Positions 37,806 through 48,242 of a stretch of DNA of 64,000 bases are shown here, piece by piece; within the stretch, counting starts at the first letter, position 1; each line of letters begins with the position of its first letter. The position numbers were made by a program, and so were the translations under genes. The notes beneath the pieces were generated by a model, which was not told the DNA's origin, did no database searches, and worked only from the letters and a program-made list of their open reading frames with translations. Origin of the DNA: Paramacrobiotus metropolitanus (lineage: Eukaryota; Tardigrada; Eutardigrada; Parachela; Macrobiotidae); contig NW_026570295.1 in assembly GCF_019649055.1 (NCBI RefSeq), positions 496,001 through 560,000 of the forward strand. The letters run 5' to 3'.

Positions 37806-38590
37806 TAGAGTCCGTAAATCGTCACAATTTTGGCAGCGAAACGAAAAATTTTGTCGTACTGAGCAAACGTAACGAAACTTAACTGCACGCTTCCTGTCCC
37901 ATAAAATAACGAACCTTGACGAATTTATAAAATATTTGAGCGCAACTTAACGATAACTTTCGATATTTTTCCGTAAAAAAAACTGAACGCAACGAAATCG
38001 CAAAATACAAATCACAGTAGTAAGCGTTCCTGGGATTAATTTTATTTATCTGAATTTTCTATGTCGTTCCACATCAAAAATAGTAGATCAGATCATCAAG
38101 CTTCTATGAAAATTGCAGCTTGCACTTTTGCAGTTCACTAGTGCCGTTATGATTTGCAGTGCTGTGAAGCTATAAACAACATGTGCTTGCGAAACACTAG
38201 TGCAGTGTCTAGAACTGGGAGTTTCGCAAAGCGTCAGATTCACTGTGTACAATAGGTTGCAGCTTCCAGTGTGCGCTTATGAAGGAGACCCTGTTCAGGG
38301 CGCCCAAAACACTGAATTATTTGTCCAGGCGCAGAGACGCACGCACGAGTGCGGCTGGCGTACAATTGGAAAATAATTTATTTTATTTTCTAAATTCCAC
38401 ATCGGTATCTTTTTGACGAAGAGAAAGCGACTCCAAAATTTCAATATAACTTCGCGAAGCGAGAATACATTTTCTTATAACGAAACTTAACGAAGCGGTG
38501 CTCAGAAGTCCGTAAAACATGCGCGGGGCTTGACGATTCGTTTCGTTAACGTTCGTTAAGCTTCGTCAAAATGACGATTTACGGACTCTA
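37806..38590. mobile_element. hAT-type MITE, 785 bp
   Basis: The 19-bp ends TAGAGTCCGTAAATCGTCA are perfectly inverted, and the 8-bp target duplication GTGCCTAC lies at 37,798-37,805 and 38,591-38,598. Both are hAT hallmarks. Subterminal ACGAAACTTAACG-like words repeat inward in both ends. No transposase frame, so non-autonomous. Confidence 0.85.
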
Positions 38591-38652
38591 GTGCCTACTA
38601 CAATATCTCATTGAATAGTGTTGTTATGTATATCCTTCATGTTGCAGTTTGT

Positions 38653-38882
38653 TTAAGGGATTTGGACCGGATCATAGCACTAAATTCGTGTACATGGACG
38701 GGAATATTCGCTTTCGCGCAACCGGATGTTGAGCGCAAAAACAGCTTTCACGCCTATGTATAAAAATCATTTGGCTACCCAATACCATAAAGCAATGCAA
38801 AAAAGTGTTTGTGAGTGAGCGGCAGCGAATATTCCCGCCGATGCAACGAATTTAGTGCTATGTACCGGACCAAATCCCTTAA
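38653..38882. mobile_element. palindromic MITE, 230 bp, with TTAA ends
   Basis: Arms of about 60 bp are nearly complementary (TTAAGGGATTTGG...CCAAATCCCTTAA, then CATAGCACTAAATTCG and GGGAATATTCGCT). Both ends carry TTAA, the target of piggyBac-type elements, though the inner GGG is not the usual form. Confidence 0.7.
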
Positions 38883-38990
38883 CAACTGGTGTCGAATGCC
38901 CAGACCGCCCCGTTGCACAAGACAATAAATCTACAGTAATTTACGTAGCATTTACGTAGTCATAGCATTAGCACTACCTAAATCTCCAGT

Positions 38991-39139
38991 GCCACGAATT
39001 TTGATAATGTGACACTAAACGGCACCGAATACGAAGTACAGGTATACAGTTACACCGAGACATACAATTTCACGGCACAGACCTGTGAAAAGTTGCGACG
39101 CGTCCTGGCCGAATGGTCCAACCACACCAGTTTGGCTCC
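38991..39139 (+). pseudogene. GPCR-3 pseudogene, extracellular first exon
   Basis: The plus frame reads FDNVTLNGTEYEV, then YNFTAQTCEKLRRVLAEWSN. This parallels the N-terminus of the local GPCR (FSTCDEFLRIAQAFNLSPDQ), including the cysteine and glycosylation sites. The start ATG of the copy A counterpart reads ACG here. A LINE follows directly at 39,140. Confidence 0.6.
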
Positions 39140-40900
39140 GGAGTAAAGAGTAGAGTCGAAGAAATTATCCACGCTGCCAGGGACTTTCTTCTTCAATACA
39201 GCAGTGGCGTTAGAGCTTTTCTTAAAATTGATTTCACAAACGCCTTTAACTGCGTGCCACGAGAGGAAGTATTTAGCATAAGTGCTGACGTCATCCCGGA
39301 ATATCACGCCTTTACAAAAATGTGTTACGTTTCATTCTCTTCGCTGTTCTTGAGAGAAACAGTTATTTTCTCTCAGTCTGGCATGCAGCAAGGGGATCCT
39401 TTTGGGCCAGTGTTGTTTTGTTTGGTACTGCAGTTCGTCGTCGACATACTGAACTCTTACCTGAACGCGTGGTACATGAGTGATGGGACGCTAGGAGCAA
39501 TACCATCGGAAACGATCCGAAACTTCCAGTTGCTAAATCTCGAAGCCAAAAAGATCGGTCTGGAAGTCAATATTGCGAAGTGTGAAGTGTTCTTGTGCGA
39601 GGGCACCGAAGCACAGCGTTCATCGGCCGCTAAACGAGTTCACCGGTTTACTCCCTGGAATAGCTATAATGAACTAAATTTGCTCCGATCCCCTCTTCTA
39701 CCAACCGCCGTAATCTCGATGATCAAGGAAAAGATCAGCTAGGTGGGATTTATGTGCGGCCGCTTTCAGTTAATCCCTAAACACCAAGCGCTTTTTCTGT
39801 TGAAAAATTGCCTGGGAGTGCCAGAAAAAGGGCACATCGTGCGCTCCTCCCTCGCACGGATATTTCCACAGGAGCTGTACAGACTGGACCAGGTATTTCC
39901 CGAAGCAGTGGAGACCGTCACCAATGTAAGGATGGACCACCATGTTGGCTCCAGGCCTCCCTTCCGGTCCGTTTCGGTGGTTTGGTGATCATACGCACAG
40001 AGAAGCTTGCTCCCTCTGCCTACTTGGCATCGGCTTGTTCGTTGCGCCAACTGATTTCCGGAATGTGCCCGACACTGGCGGTAACGGACGTTACCATCGC
40101 CACGCGCACCTGGAAGTTAAAGGCTGGCACCGACGATCTCCCGGTGAAAGTTTTCCGACACGTCCAGAAAGCCGGGGACACTCCTGGTACCCTTCAGACA
40201 TTTTCGAGGCTGACCGCTCTGTGAACTTCACAGGAGCAAATCGCGCATCTAAAGGCGGTATCCGTCTCCGAATCTGGCGTGTGAATCCATGCGTTACCGG
40301 CTTCATGCCTCGGTAATCTGTTGGAGGACAACGCTTCTCGCATAAGTGTTGCGCTGCGTCTGGGAGCACCGATTTTTACTCCACACCTCTACGTTTGTGG
40401 TGGGCTGGTCGATGAGTTAGGCCGGCATGGACTTCGCTGTAAGCGGTCAGCCGGAGGACTACCACGACAAGACGGAATCAGCGCGCAATTTGCCCGAGGA
40501 CTGAAGTCAGCCGGCTTTCCTTCAAGAATGGAACCAAAAGGAATGTCCGCGAAAGATAACAAAAGGGCAGATGTTATCACTCGTGCACCGTGGGCGCGCG
40601 GAAAACCGCTGGCCGTTGATGTTACGTGCGTAGACACACTGGCGACTTCGTATATCGACCGTACTTCCATTAACGCCGGCGCATCAGCCGAACTTGCGGA
40701 AAGGTAGAAACTAACGAAACACGCTTGGCTGCAACCATAATACGATTTTGTTACTACAGCCTTCGAAATTTACAGACCTTGGGGAGACGGAACTAAAAAG
40801 CTAGTGGAGAAGGTTGGAAACGGTATAGTGACTTGCACTGGCCAGAAGCGGGCGAAAGAGTTTTTTTAAGCTACAAGTATCTATGCAAATGCAACGGGGA
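39140..40900 (+). mobile_element. LINE (non-LTR retrotransposon), 5'-truncated and decayed
   Basis: The reverse transcriptase fold is visible: FLKIDFTNAFNCVPREE (palm motif A), SGMQQGDPFGPVLFC (motif B) and WYMSDGTLG (motif C, where the usual DD is SD, so inactive). Downstream are conserved C-terminal parts ending GLVDELGRHGLRCKRSAGG, RADVITRAPWARG, DVTCVDTLATSYI and YRPWGDG. The reading frame has an in-frame TAG at 39,740, moves to another frame near 39,960 and again before 40,320, and has further stops near 40,708. The 5' part of the ORF (endonuclease) is missing, as in typical truncated LINE insertions. No clear poly-A tail was found, so the 3' end is approximate. Confidence 0.85.
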
Positions 40901-41194
40901 AGCGCGATTTGTATAATGGGTACGCTCCCCTATTAGGATAGCATAGAGGAAGTTTTTCTGTTATAAAATTAATGACGTTTTGTTTAGTACTAATTTTGTA
41001 CTTGTACTGCGATACTTATTAAAGGGCTAATGTCTATACTGACTTTGTGTTGCCTGTTTGTGCGTGCGGTGCTGCAGAAGCCGCTTACAATCTGTATGAC
41101 TATTCTTTTACATCATGGATGATCCAAGATGCCGGGTAGGAAACACTGCTGCCAGAAGTTACCTTTGCTTGCAGTGACCCGTTTGTATTTTTAG

Positions 41195-41940
41195 GCCACG
41201 TTTCTACAAGCCGCAATTACACAAGATTGTTGGCGTTTGGTTCATGAATATTTCTCTGTAGTTACTATAAAATAAAGTTCTTATGATGTGGAATTCAGCC
41301 ATGGAATTTCTCATACTTTGATATCTTCGCTAGGAAATGCTTTTGCATTTTTTGGCGTTTCTTATGCACACAAATTCAGATGGAAAAAGCTTTTGTAGTG
41401 TCGAAAATATCGAAGTATGTGTTCATTATGCATCATTCCGAAGAAAAGAATTAGATCTCCGAATATCTGTAATTTTCAAATTATTTTGCCGGTGTTGAAT
41501 TTCACATTTATCGTGACCCTCAACCGCATTGTTGCTGTCTGCTTGTGTCATTAGCGGAAGTTCCGCGCCCTGTGCGTACAAAACAGCTCCACTAACGCGG
41601 ATGTGCTTGCCGGTAAAGACTGCTCGACCAGCCAGATGCTGTTGGCCGCGGCGTCGCTCATGATCGTCCTCAACGTGTGGACATATCCGCTCTGCTATGT
41701 AAACTCCGCTCACGGAAAACCAGTACGCCATCATGATACGCCTCAGTGACATAGCTTTTATTGCCTATTATGCCCTTTTTTTCCCGCTGTATTATGGCAA
41801 CAGTACTAAGTAGTGCCTTCCGTAAGGGATGCCGGCAACTGTGGCAATCGCAAACGTTTCGGTGTCTGGACGGCGGAGCGGCGCGCCCACGCCCACCGCA
41901 CTTCCGGGTGCATTTGATACGCAGCGGGGCGTTATGAGCG
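41195..41940 (+). pseudogene. GPCR-3 pseudogene, membrane region
   Basis: A possible loop 2/TM4 piece (FYKPQLHKIVGVWFMNISL) is followed by TM5 (LNFTFIVTLNRIVAV), RKFRALC, then TM6 (SQMLLAAASLMIVLNVWTYP) and, in shifted frames, TM7 (FIAYYALFFPLYYG) and SSAFRKGCRQL. These match, in order, the intact GPCR on the other strand (RRFRALH; QMLLVVAVFYIIAQSP; FNFLLYYGVSSAFRKGCREL). An in-frame TAG lies between TM5 and RKFRALC (41,552). Exons for TM1-TM3 are not seen. Confidence 0.65.
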
Positions 41941-42657
41941 GATTGGAAGGCAAATAACCGGTGCAGAAACGATCACTGGTGTCGTTCAGTTCCAGTACGG
42001 TGATGTTGCTCCGTAAAAAATCCTCCAGGGGAAGTATTAACAGCAGCGACAAGTGTTGCTGCAGTGAACACAACGGCCGACTTGCAAAAAATAACTGAAA
42101 AATTTATGTGGTGCTTTTAAATCAAAGCGGATGAGGGGGAAAAAGTGATCGTACTTTTCTACGGTATTGGTTGTGTGACGCACATGCGGCTGGCTTTTTC
42201 TGTTGTAAATAACGTCTGAAAGGAAATAAAAAGAGCGAATAGTAGCATCGGCTATTTAAATACCTTTTGGCATCTTAAAATTTAATGACTTCGGCCACAT
42301 GCGCTCATTTCCATATACGGTAACACAGTTTATGTGCCTGTCAGAGGCGTACGACTGCGCCTGGTGCGTACGGTCCACATAAGACGTACTTGCACCCATT
42401 GCATGCCGTTATCGCCTCTCTCGCTGTACGTACGTGTGCAGCTGCACTGCACTTATCCGCTGAAGCGGATATACGCAGCGCATACACTGAGCCACACTTG
42501 CTCTCTCGTTCCTCTCTCGCAGTATGACTCAGCGTTCATACGCTCGCGTTGGATAGAGTCCAGTCTGCGCATCATCACACAGCTGATGGCACACAGCACG
42601 TGGTTGCCGCCAGCACTTCTTTCACGCCATCAGACGCTCAAGAACCTTGTTAGCATC

Positions 42658-42958
42658 TGTGGTAGCTACGCTACACACAATGATATGCAGTGTGTGCCGC
42701 GAGGCATGTTACGAGATCAGTGCTCGTATGTTCTAGATGTTTCTGGTAGCGAGTTATGTGACCAGTGAGCAAGCGTTATGCAAGCAGTGAGCTTGCAGGT
42801 TTTGTGCCAGCTATGAGTTTCTCGCGCGCATATAAAAAGCGCGCTCGATGTGTTTAGAGCGGCTGGCTGTGAAGCGGTGTTGAGCCAGTTGTGAATAAAT
42901 GTAGCGAGCGCCTTGTTGCCGGTATGTATAGCATAGGTGTATAGGCGAGTCGCCCACA
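42658..42958 (+). repeat. left LTR of the small element
   Basis: 301 bp, TGTGGTAG to CGCCCACA, with a TATAAAA box near its middle; near-identical to the right LTR. Confidence 0.92.
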
Positions 42959-43208
42959 TATTGGTAGCAGATCGCGTTCGAATCACGGACAATTTTTTTA
43001 TCCTCTGAGTCAATGAAGTCATCTTTTGACCTTTTACCTGTATCATCTTAATGTGGAGACTCGTCTTACGCCCGTGACCTTTGAGCTCAGGTCAACATTT
43101 ATCCCGGAATTCTTCAACTGCTCGCATCGTATCCAGCCCCGATCAACGTCTCAAAGTCAGAGAGCGTGATCGTATTCAACAATCGACGTTAAATAATCAT
43201 TTATAAAA

Positions 43209-43607
43209 ATGGAATCTTCACCAGCAATACTTTTCATGGAGCACGTTTTACAAGATCTGGAAACTGTTTATCCAACACCATCGGTACCGGAACAACTGCA
43301 TACACTATTTTGCCATTTACCAGAAGAATTACAACAACAATTTATGCTGAACATGCCGTGTGACCTTTACAACTTTCGCGTACAATTGGATTTTCTACTA
43401 CATTTCCTCCCACGTCAACTAAGAACAAGATTGTCCACTACAACTACAGTAAAGTCAACAAACAATCAAAAGACTAAAGGTATGACTCGTCCACGAGCGC
43501 CTAGATTATGTTACCAGTGTTGCAAACCTGGACACAACGCGTCTGCATGTTGGGAGAATCAGGAATTGCCAGTACATGGACATGGACAAAACTATTGGGG
43601 GCATTAG
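43209..43607 (+). CDS. gag-like protein of the small LTR element
   Basis: About 132 residues: a helical Leu/Gln-rich N-terminal half (LPEELQQQFMLNM) followed by a basic linker and a nucleocapsid zinc knuckle of the form C-x2-C-x4-H-x4-C (CYQCCKPGHNASAC). It would coat the element's RNA. It is shorter than a full gag, as expected for TR-GAG elements. Confidence 0.75.
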   Translation: MESSPAILFMEHVLQDLETVYPTPSVPEQLHTLFCHLPEELQQQFMLNMPCDLYNFRVQLDFLLHFLPRQLRTRLSTTTTVKSTNNQKTKGMTRPRAPRLCYQCCKPGHNASACWENQELPVHGHGQNYWGH

Positions 43608-43873
43608 CGTCGTATGCTGTGTGAAACGCGACAAGGCAGCATGCTGTGTGATACGTTGCCGGATTCAGTAATTTCCTGTTGTGATGAAAATGAAAATGGA
43701 CTTGGATTTCCGATCTCTCCAATAAGTGCAGCCGATTTTTGTTCAACGTTCGCGCACCCGGACGCATCGCCTTTAGAAGTATTATTTGCTGTTAACAAAT
43801 TCTTCCATCAACTTCCTGACTTGTGTTTGTACTGAAGTATCTGTGCATCTTTTTTCACCGTAAAAGGGGGAAG

Positions 43874-44174
43874 TGTGGTAGCTACGCTACACACAATGAT
43901 ATGCAGTGTGTGCCGCGAGGCATGTTACGAGATCAGTGCTCGTATGTTCTAGATGTTTCTGGTAGCGAGTTATGTGACCAGTGAGCAAGCGTTATGCAAG
44001 CAGTGAGCTTGCAGGTTTTGTGCCAGCTATGAGTTTCTCGCGCGCATATAAAAAGCACGCTCGATGTGTTTAGAGCGGCTGGCTGTGAAGCGGTGTTGAG
44101 CCAGTTGTGAATAAATGTAGCGAGCGCTTTGTTGCCGGTATGTATAGCATAGGTGTATAGGCGAGTCGCCCACA
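43874..44174 (+). repeat. right LTR of the small element
   Basis: 301 bp, the direct copy of 42658-42958, preceded by the purine tract at about 43,863-43,873. Confidence 0.92.
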
Positions 44175-44425
44175 CATCCACTTGCTAGATTTAGCCATCA
44201 GTGCTTTGTTCTTGCTTTCCTGCTATTACGCAGCATTGTTCCCCCTTTATTTGTACAATAAAGCTCACTCGTGATCTCCTCGTGCTTGTCTGTTACATGG
44301 TAAGCAGAATCATTTGGTTTTCTTTCGACGGAACCTTTGAGGAGACTTCACCGTCTCAGCTTGAATCGGCTTCACCGGCTTGAATCACGGAGAACTTGTG
44401 AGGAACCTGAAAGTCACTGCCAGAT

Positions 44426-44625
44426 AGATTGCTGAAGCAATCTCTGCCCTGACTTTGATCGGACTGATCGCATCGTCTTACAGCTGCGGAAAAACGAGAA
44501 TCACTGAAGTGATTCTCCCCACAGCTGGTGAGCACAGTTTTTGCCTCTTCCACACTGAAGAGCACATTCCCAAACGCACGGACTTTCTTCTCCCAACTGA
44601 CGGATCAGACTCGAACGAGAGTCTG
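44426..44625. repeat. leader hairpins with TGAA loops
   Basis: Three perfect hairpins: 44,426-44,443 (stem AGATTGC, loop TGAA), 44,496-44,517 (stem GAGAATCAC, loop TGAA) and 44,606-44,625 (stem CAGACTC, loop GAACGA). The first two share loop and spacing but not stem sequence. Confidence 0.85.
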
Positions 44626-45608
44626 CAGCGCGATAGGATTACTCCTTAATACGGGGACCATCGGTTTGAACACCGACCCGCAACTTTAACGGCGGATTTC
44701 AGCTCGGAAACGACGGATTTCCGACCTCGGACGGAGGAAATCGGGCGGAACCGACACCGACACCGACACTGGTAAAGTAACGGTTCTAGGTCGATTTTAG
44801 CCGAAACTAGGTCGGCTTTTCACTTTCTAGCGGTAGAAAACTAATTCTATCCGTAAATTTCAACTTTTTAACGGATAAAAAGGAATTTCTGACGGAGAAA
44901 CCGACTCGGAATTTTGCTTTTGGTCGAGAACCGACCTGCTAGGTCAACGAACCTGTCTATACAGTTAGACAAAGGCTAACCGGCAACAGGTCGGAAACTC
45001 TCTTTTTTCTGATTTCTAACGGTGTTCCGACCACCAGAAAATTTTCTTAATTAATAAAATTAATTGCTAACGGTTAAAAAACTTAAAAATCCGACTAGAT
45101 AAACTTTCTAGCCGACTAAAAATAAATTGTTTTTCTCGCGGAAAATAGCGCGAAAATTCTCGAGCTTCCTTGTCACGTCATAACGACCGCTTATCAGTAC
45201 TTAAGAAGCAGCCAGTCAGCGTGCAGGGGAAAGTTCCCACTGCCTAACATAGGGTGAATCATCATTTTTTTTAAACTTTTGCACGCGGCTCGCATTCTGT
45301 GACGTAGGCAGAAGTGCAAGACCACTTAACCTGTTACGTCATACTGGTCAGCACAGTAGTATTGGACGTACTACACCGTACTACTATTACGTACTGTACC
45401 GTACCATTGTACTGTATATTAATACCCTGTGTACTGAGTCACCAATAGGCACAACAACAACAACAACAACATCTCACCGGACGGTCCTGACACTCGGAAG
45501 CTCCTGAACCAAAAGACGTTCCCGACTTTAACGAACATCTTCACAGAAGATTGTTCGACTTTCTCTTTCTAACTGCTAAAAACCTTTAAGGCTCCACCAG
45601 AGTCGACC

Positions 45609-45632
45609 GGATTCGACAACAATGTCGAATCC
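45609..45632. repeat. 9-bp-stem hairpin in the leader
   Basis: Stem GGATTCGAC pairs perfectly with GTCGAATCC around the loop AACAAT. A second, near-perfect hairpin lies at 45,532-45,557 (CGAACATCTTC, loop ACA). Confidence 0.85.
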
Positions 45633-45757
45633 CCGAGAGAACGAATAAGCGAGGAAGTTCAACACGGACTATTCTCGGCGTGCGAACATGACCGGAAAGT
45701 ACTCACTCCGGTACGCCGGTCAGGATAAAAGTCAGCCGTCCACAACCGACTCGACTA

Positions 45758-47051
45758 CAGAGGGTGATTTCGCAATATGCTTCCACTTTATTCATAAATT
45801 TATTATAATCTCCGCCGCATTTAACTTTATTCTAATATTTGCTTTATCTGAAAGCCCTTCTACTCTGCCATCAACTCCACACAATAACTCCAGGAAAGAA
45901 GTATTTGACGTATCAGAATAATTTAAATACTAGAGAAGGATCGGAGCGCGACTGTTAACAAACCGCGAATCGACGCTGCATACTTGTGATACAAAATTCT
46001 TTTAAAAATCCCGTTCATTCCAAAATCCATGAATGTTAAGTCCGGTAAGTTGCTCGGCCACATGCCCTTCGGAAAGTTTCGGATGCCACGAGAAGCTAGC
46101 CGCTAGCAGATTTTTTTGGAAGTATATGCGGGAGCGGAGTCCTGATGAAGTGCCACCTTCCTTTCTTCGCCTGGATAGACACGGGGAAGTCTTTTTGCAC
46201 CAATGGCTCCAACACGTTTTGAATGCAGAGATCGGCGGTTATTTTAGGAGTGAGAGGAATGAACCGGATCGCTGTTCGGCCACGATAAGAAATTCCGGCG
46301 ATAAACATAACACCTAGTGGTTTTTTTAAATTTGCAAAATTTTATCCAGTTTTCGGGATTTTTGGATCCTTTAAACTCGTAGCAGATCTTTCTTCGCTTG
46401 CCCGTATAATCAAGATAGACTCATGCTTCGTCGATTAAAATGATGTGGAGTAAATTTCGCTGGTTCAGAAATTTGGCAAATCGGGAACCACGAGAAGCAC
46501 GCTGTTTTGCCTGCTTATTTGATAGGGCCTGTACTTTGACATTTTTACGTACTTTCGCTTCAAGATCCTGAAGAATAATCTTCGATATCGTGTACTGGGA
46601 TGTCCTAAATTTCCTTGCCAACTGTCTCTGAGACGGTGGATTCGGTGTTTAGATAACCCTCTTGACTTCGGCGATGAGAGACTTTGTGGGAACTTTGGGT
46701 AGGCACTGATTTTCTAGGCGTTTTGCAGGCGATCCATTTCCTTCACTCTCGGGCCCATAAAGTTTCAAGATCTTATTTACCGTAGTATGAGAAATAGCGA
46801 TCCGTTTGCTCATCAGACACTCGGCGATTTTTCTGGGGCTTTTACAAATTGTTGATAGAGCCGGCACTCGGCACCTTGTTTTTAAATCGGTTTTTCGTGC
46901 CATGTTTATCGCTCGAACTAAGCAAATCATTTTGAACAATCAGGCACACTTTATCCCACAAGACTGGTTAGCAAACAGATTAAAAGAATAGAAAGGGAAA
47001 TTTTCGGGAATTTTTTCCCGTGCTGGAAGCATATTGCGAAATCACCCTCTG
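45758..47051 (-). mobile_element. Tc1/mariner-type DNA transposon, 1,294 bp
   Basis: Perfect 28-bp inverted ends (CAGAGGGTGATTTCGCAATA, then TGCTTCCA) are flanked by the TA target duplication at 45,756-45,757 and 47,052-47,053. A decayed transposase gene lies inside on the minus strand. It is inserted in the 5' part of the large retroelement, so it is younger than that element. The perfect ends suggest recent movement, perhaps driven by another copy's transposase. Confidence 0.93.
46030..46939 (-). pseudogene. mariner-like transposase, broken
   Basis: N-terminal helix-turn-helix parts are readable (ISHTTVNKILKLYG; LARKFRTSQYTISKIIL), followed by LHIILIDEA with the first catalytic Asp, a stop where the family usually has W, then VYLDYTGKRRK, and later AGISYRGRTAIRFIP. 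The frame is broken by a stop at about 46,650, the stop at about 46,421 and a shift before 46,310; the C-terminal catalytic part is very degraded. Not functional. Confidence 0.8.
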
Positions 47052-48242
47052 TAAGTCGGCTGAGGCAAGGGAGAAGCGTAACGAACGGATTTTCCTTGCC
47101 GACTCGAATCCGACCTCGGATGACAGTTTTGAGGACGCCCGGGATAAAACATCCCTGGAAGCCCCAGCTGACGTAGCAGCCCCGTCCCACCCGACCGGGG
47201 GGGATGTGGAACAGCTGCAGGCAGGGACCACATCGTCTCATGCTAACCAACAGTCGAGCTCACACAGAGCTCAAGACTCGGTAACGGTCACAAAGGCCAC
47301 CGAGCTCATACGGCAATCACCCAGCAGGACGGAAGAATTACCGAAGCCGACTTCGCCCAATATGGACATACCGACTAACCAAGTCGGACGGAAATCGCCG
47401 ACCACACAGGTCAAGCGAAAATTGCCGACTAAAGAAGTCGGTGAACAGCAACCGACTGGGAAAGTCGACCAACAAACGGTCGACCGACCTTCGGCAAAGG
47501 GAGTCGCCCAACGGAAGGTCGACTTACCACAAACCCAGGAGGTCGAACAACCGACCTCGACCGGAACGGAAAAGATGACAACAAAAGTCGGCAAAGTCCA
47601 ACCGACCACACAGGTCGGAAGGATCTCGCCAACCCCGAAGGTCGGTCAATAGAAGCCGACCACGGAGGAAGCCCAAAAGGAAGTCGGCAACCAGCAACCG
47701 ACTAGCCTGGAACGGCAACCAACCGACACAAAGTCGGATGCGGCCGTCCAGCCGACCAAACTACCAATGGGAACGGAAGATTCCGAGGTACCGCCACGAA
47801 GCGGCCCTCACCCAGCCGGATCGCCGACTAATATACCGGCACCCAACGAACGGGCTATTTCACCGTTGAGCCGACCTTCGCCAACTGGATGCGAGTCGAC
47901 CCGAGCAACGGAAGCTCAACAAACGGTGAAGTCCGCTAAGGCGACACAAAGTCGACCTGTCGACCTGACAATTAGATCGTCACCACTGATGTTCGAAACT
48001 GGCGAACTCGGCAGTACCCCGTCACCGACAAACGAAGTCTTCGACGCAACAAACGCGTCAAGTCCGAGCAGTGCGGACGGATTCTTTACGATACCACCTA
48101 AGTCCGATAAGGACAGCCTTGGCTACCAAGCCAGCACACTTGAATACACGCCAACAGGTGGATCGCGGCAACACCGCCCGAAAAGATCGATGATCTCGAC
48201 CTACTCCGAACGAGATGCCACAAACTAATCATATAGATCGTT

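Larger units (their letters stand above)
23142..39040. repeat. segmental duplication, copy B (with later insertions)
   Basis: This is the second direct copy of 10,507-22,310. It opens with the MAM last-exon tail, then GPCR-B, the Ser/Gln-rich gene, the LRR-like gene and the first GPCR-3 exon. It is about 4 kb longer because of insertions seen at about 25.9-27.6, 29.36-29.68, 30.29-30.82, 30.94-31.25, 36.09-36.81, 37.81-38.59 and 38.65-38.88 kb. Confidence 0.9.
42658..44174 (+). mobile_element. small non-autonomous LTR retrotransposon (TR-GAG/TRIM-like), looks whole
   Basis: Two 301-bp LTRs (42658-42958, 43874-44174) begin TG and end CA and differ at only about two sites, so the insertion is young. 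A 4-bp target duplication CATC flanks it (42654-42657, 44175-44178). The primer site just inside the left LTR, TGGTAGCAGAT, matches the 3' end of initiator tRNA-Met; a purine tract AAAAGGGGGAAG precedes the right LTR. The LTR has a TATAAAA box and AATAAA. The 0.9-kb interior codes only a gag-like protein with a zinc knuckle; there is no protease, RT or integrase, so it must borrow enzymes. The family is probably Ty3/gypsy-like. Confidence 0.9.
42332..44297 (+). repeat. candidate LTR of the large retroelement, split by a nested element
   Basis: Leaving out the nested small element, about 450 bp runs from TGTGCCTGTCAG to a polyadenylation signal AATAAA (near 44,260) and ends TCTGTTACA, followed at 44,298 by TGGTAAGCAGAA, which looks like a primer site. 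No partner copy was found in the window, so this rests on layout alone. Confidence 0.35.

Noticed and set aside
42332-42657. solo LTR of an unrelated element
   Set aside because: Possible, but the continuation after the nested element leads straight into the leader of the large element, so it is listed as that element's candidate LTR at low confidence.
44298-44320. TGGTAAGCAGAA as a proven primer site of the large element
   Set aside because: It follows a plausible LTR end, but without the second LTR or a named tRNA match it stays only a candidate.
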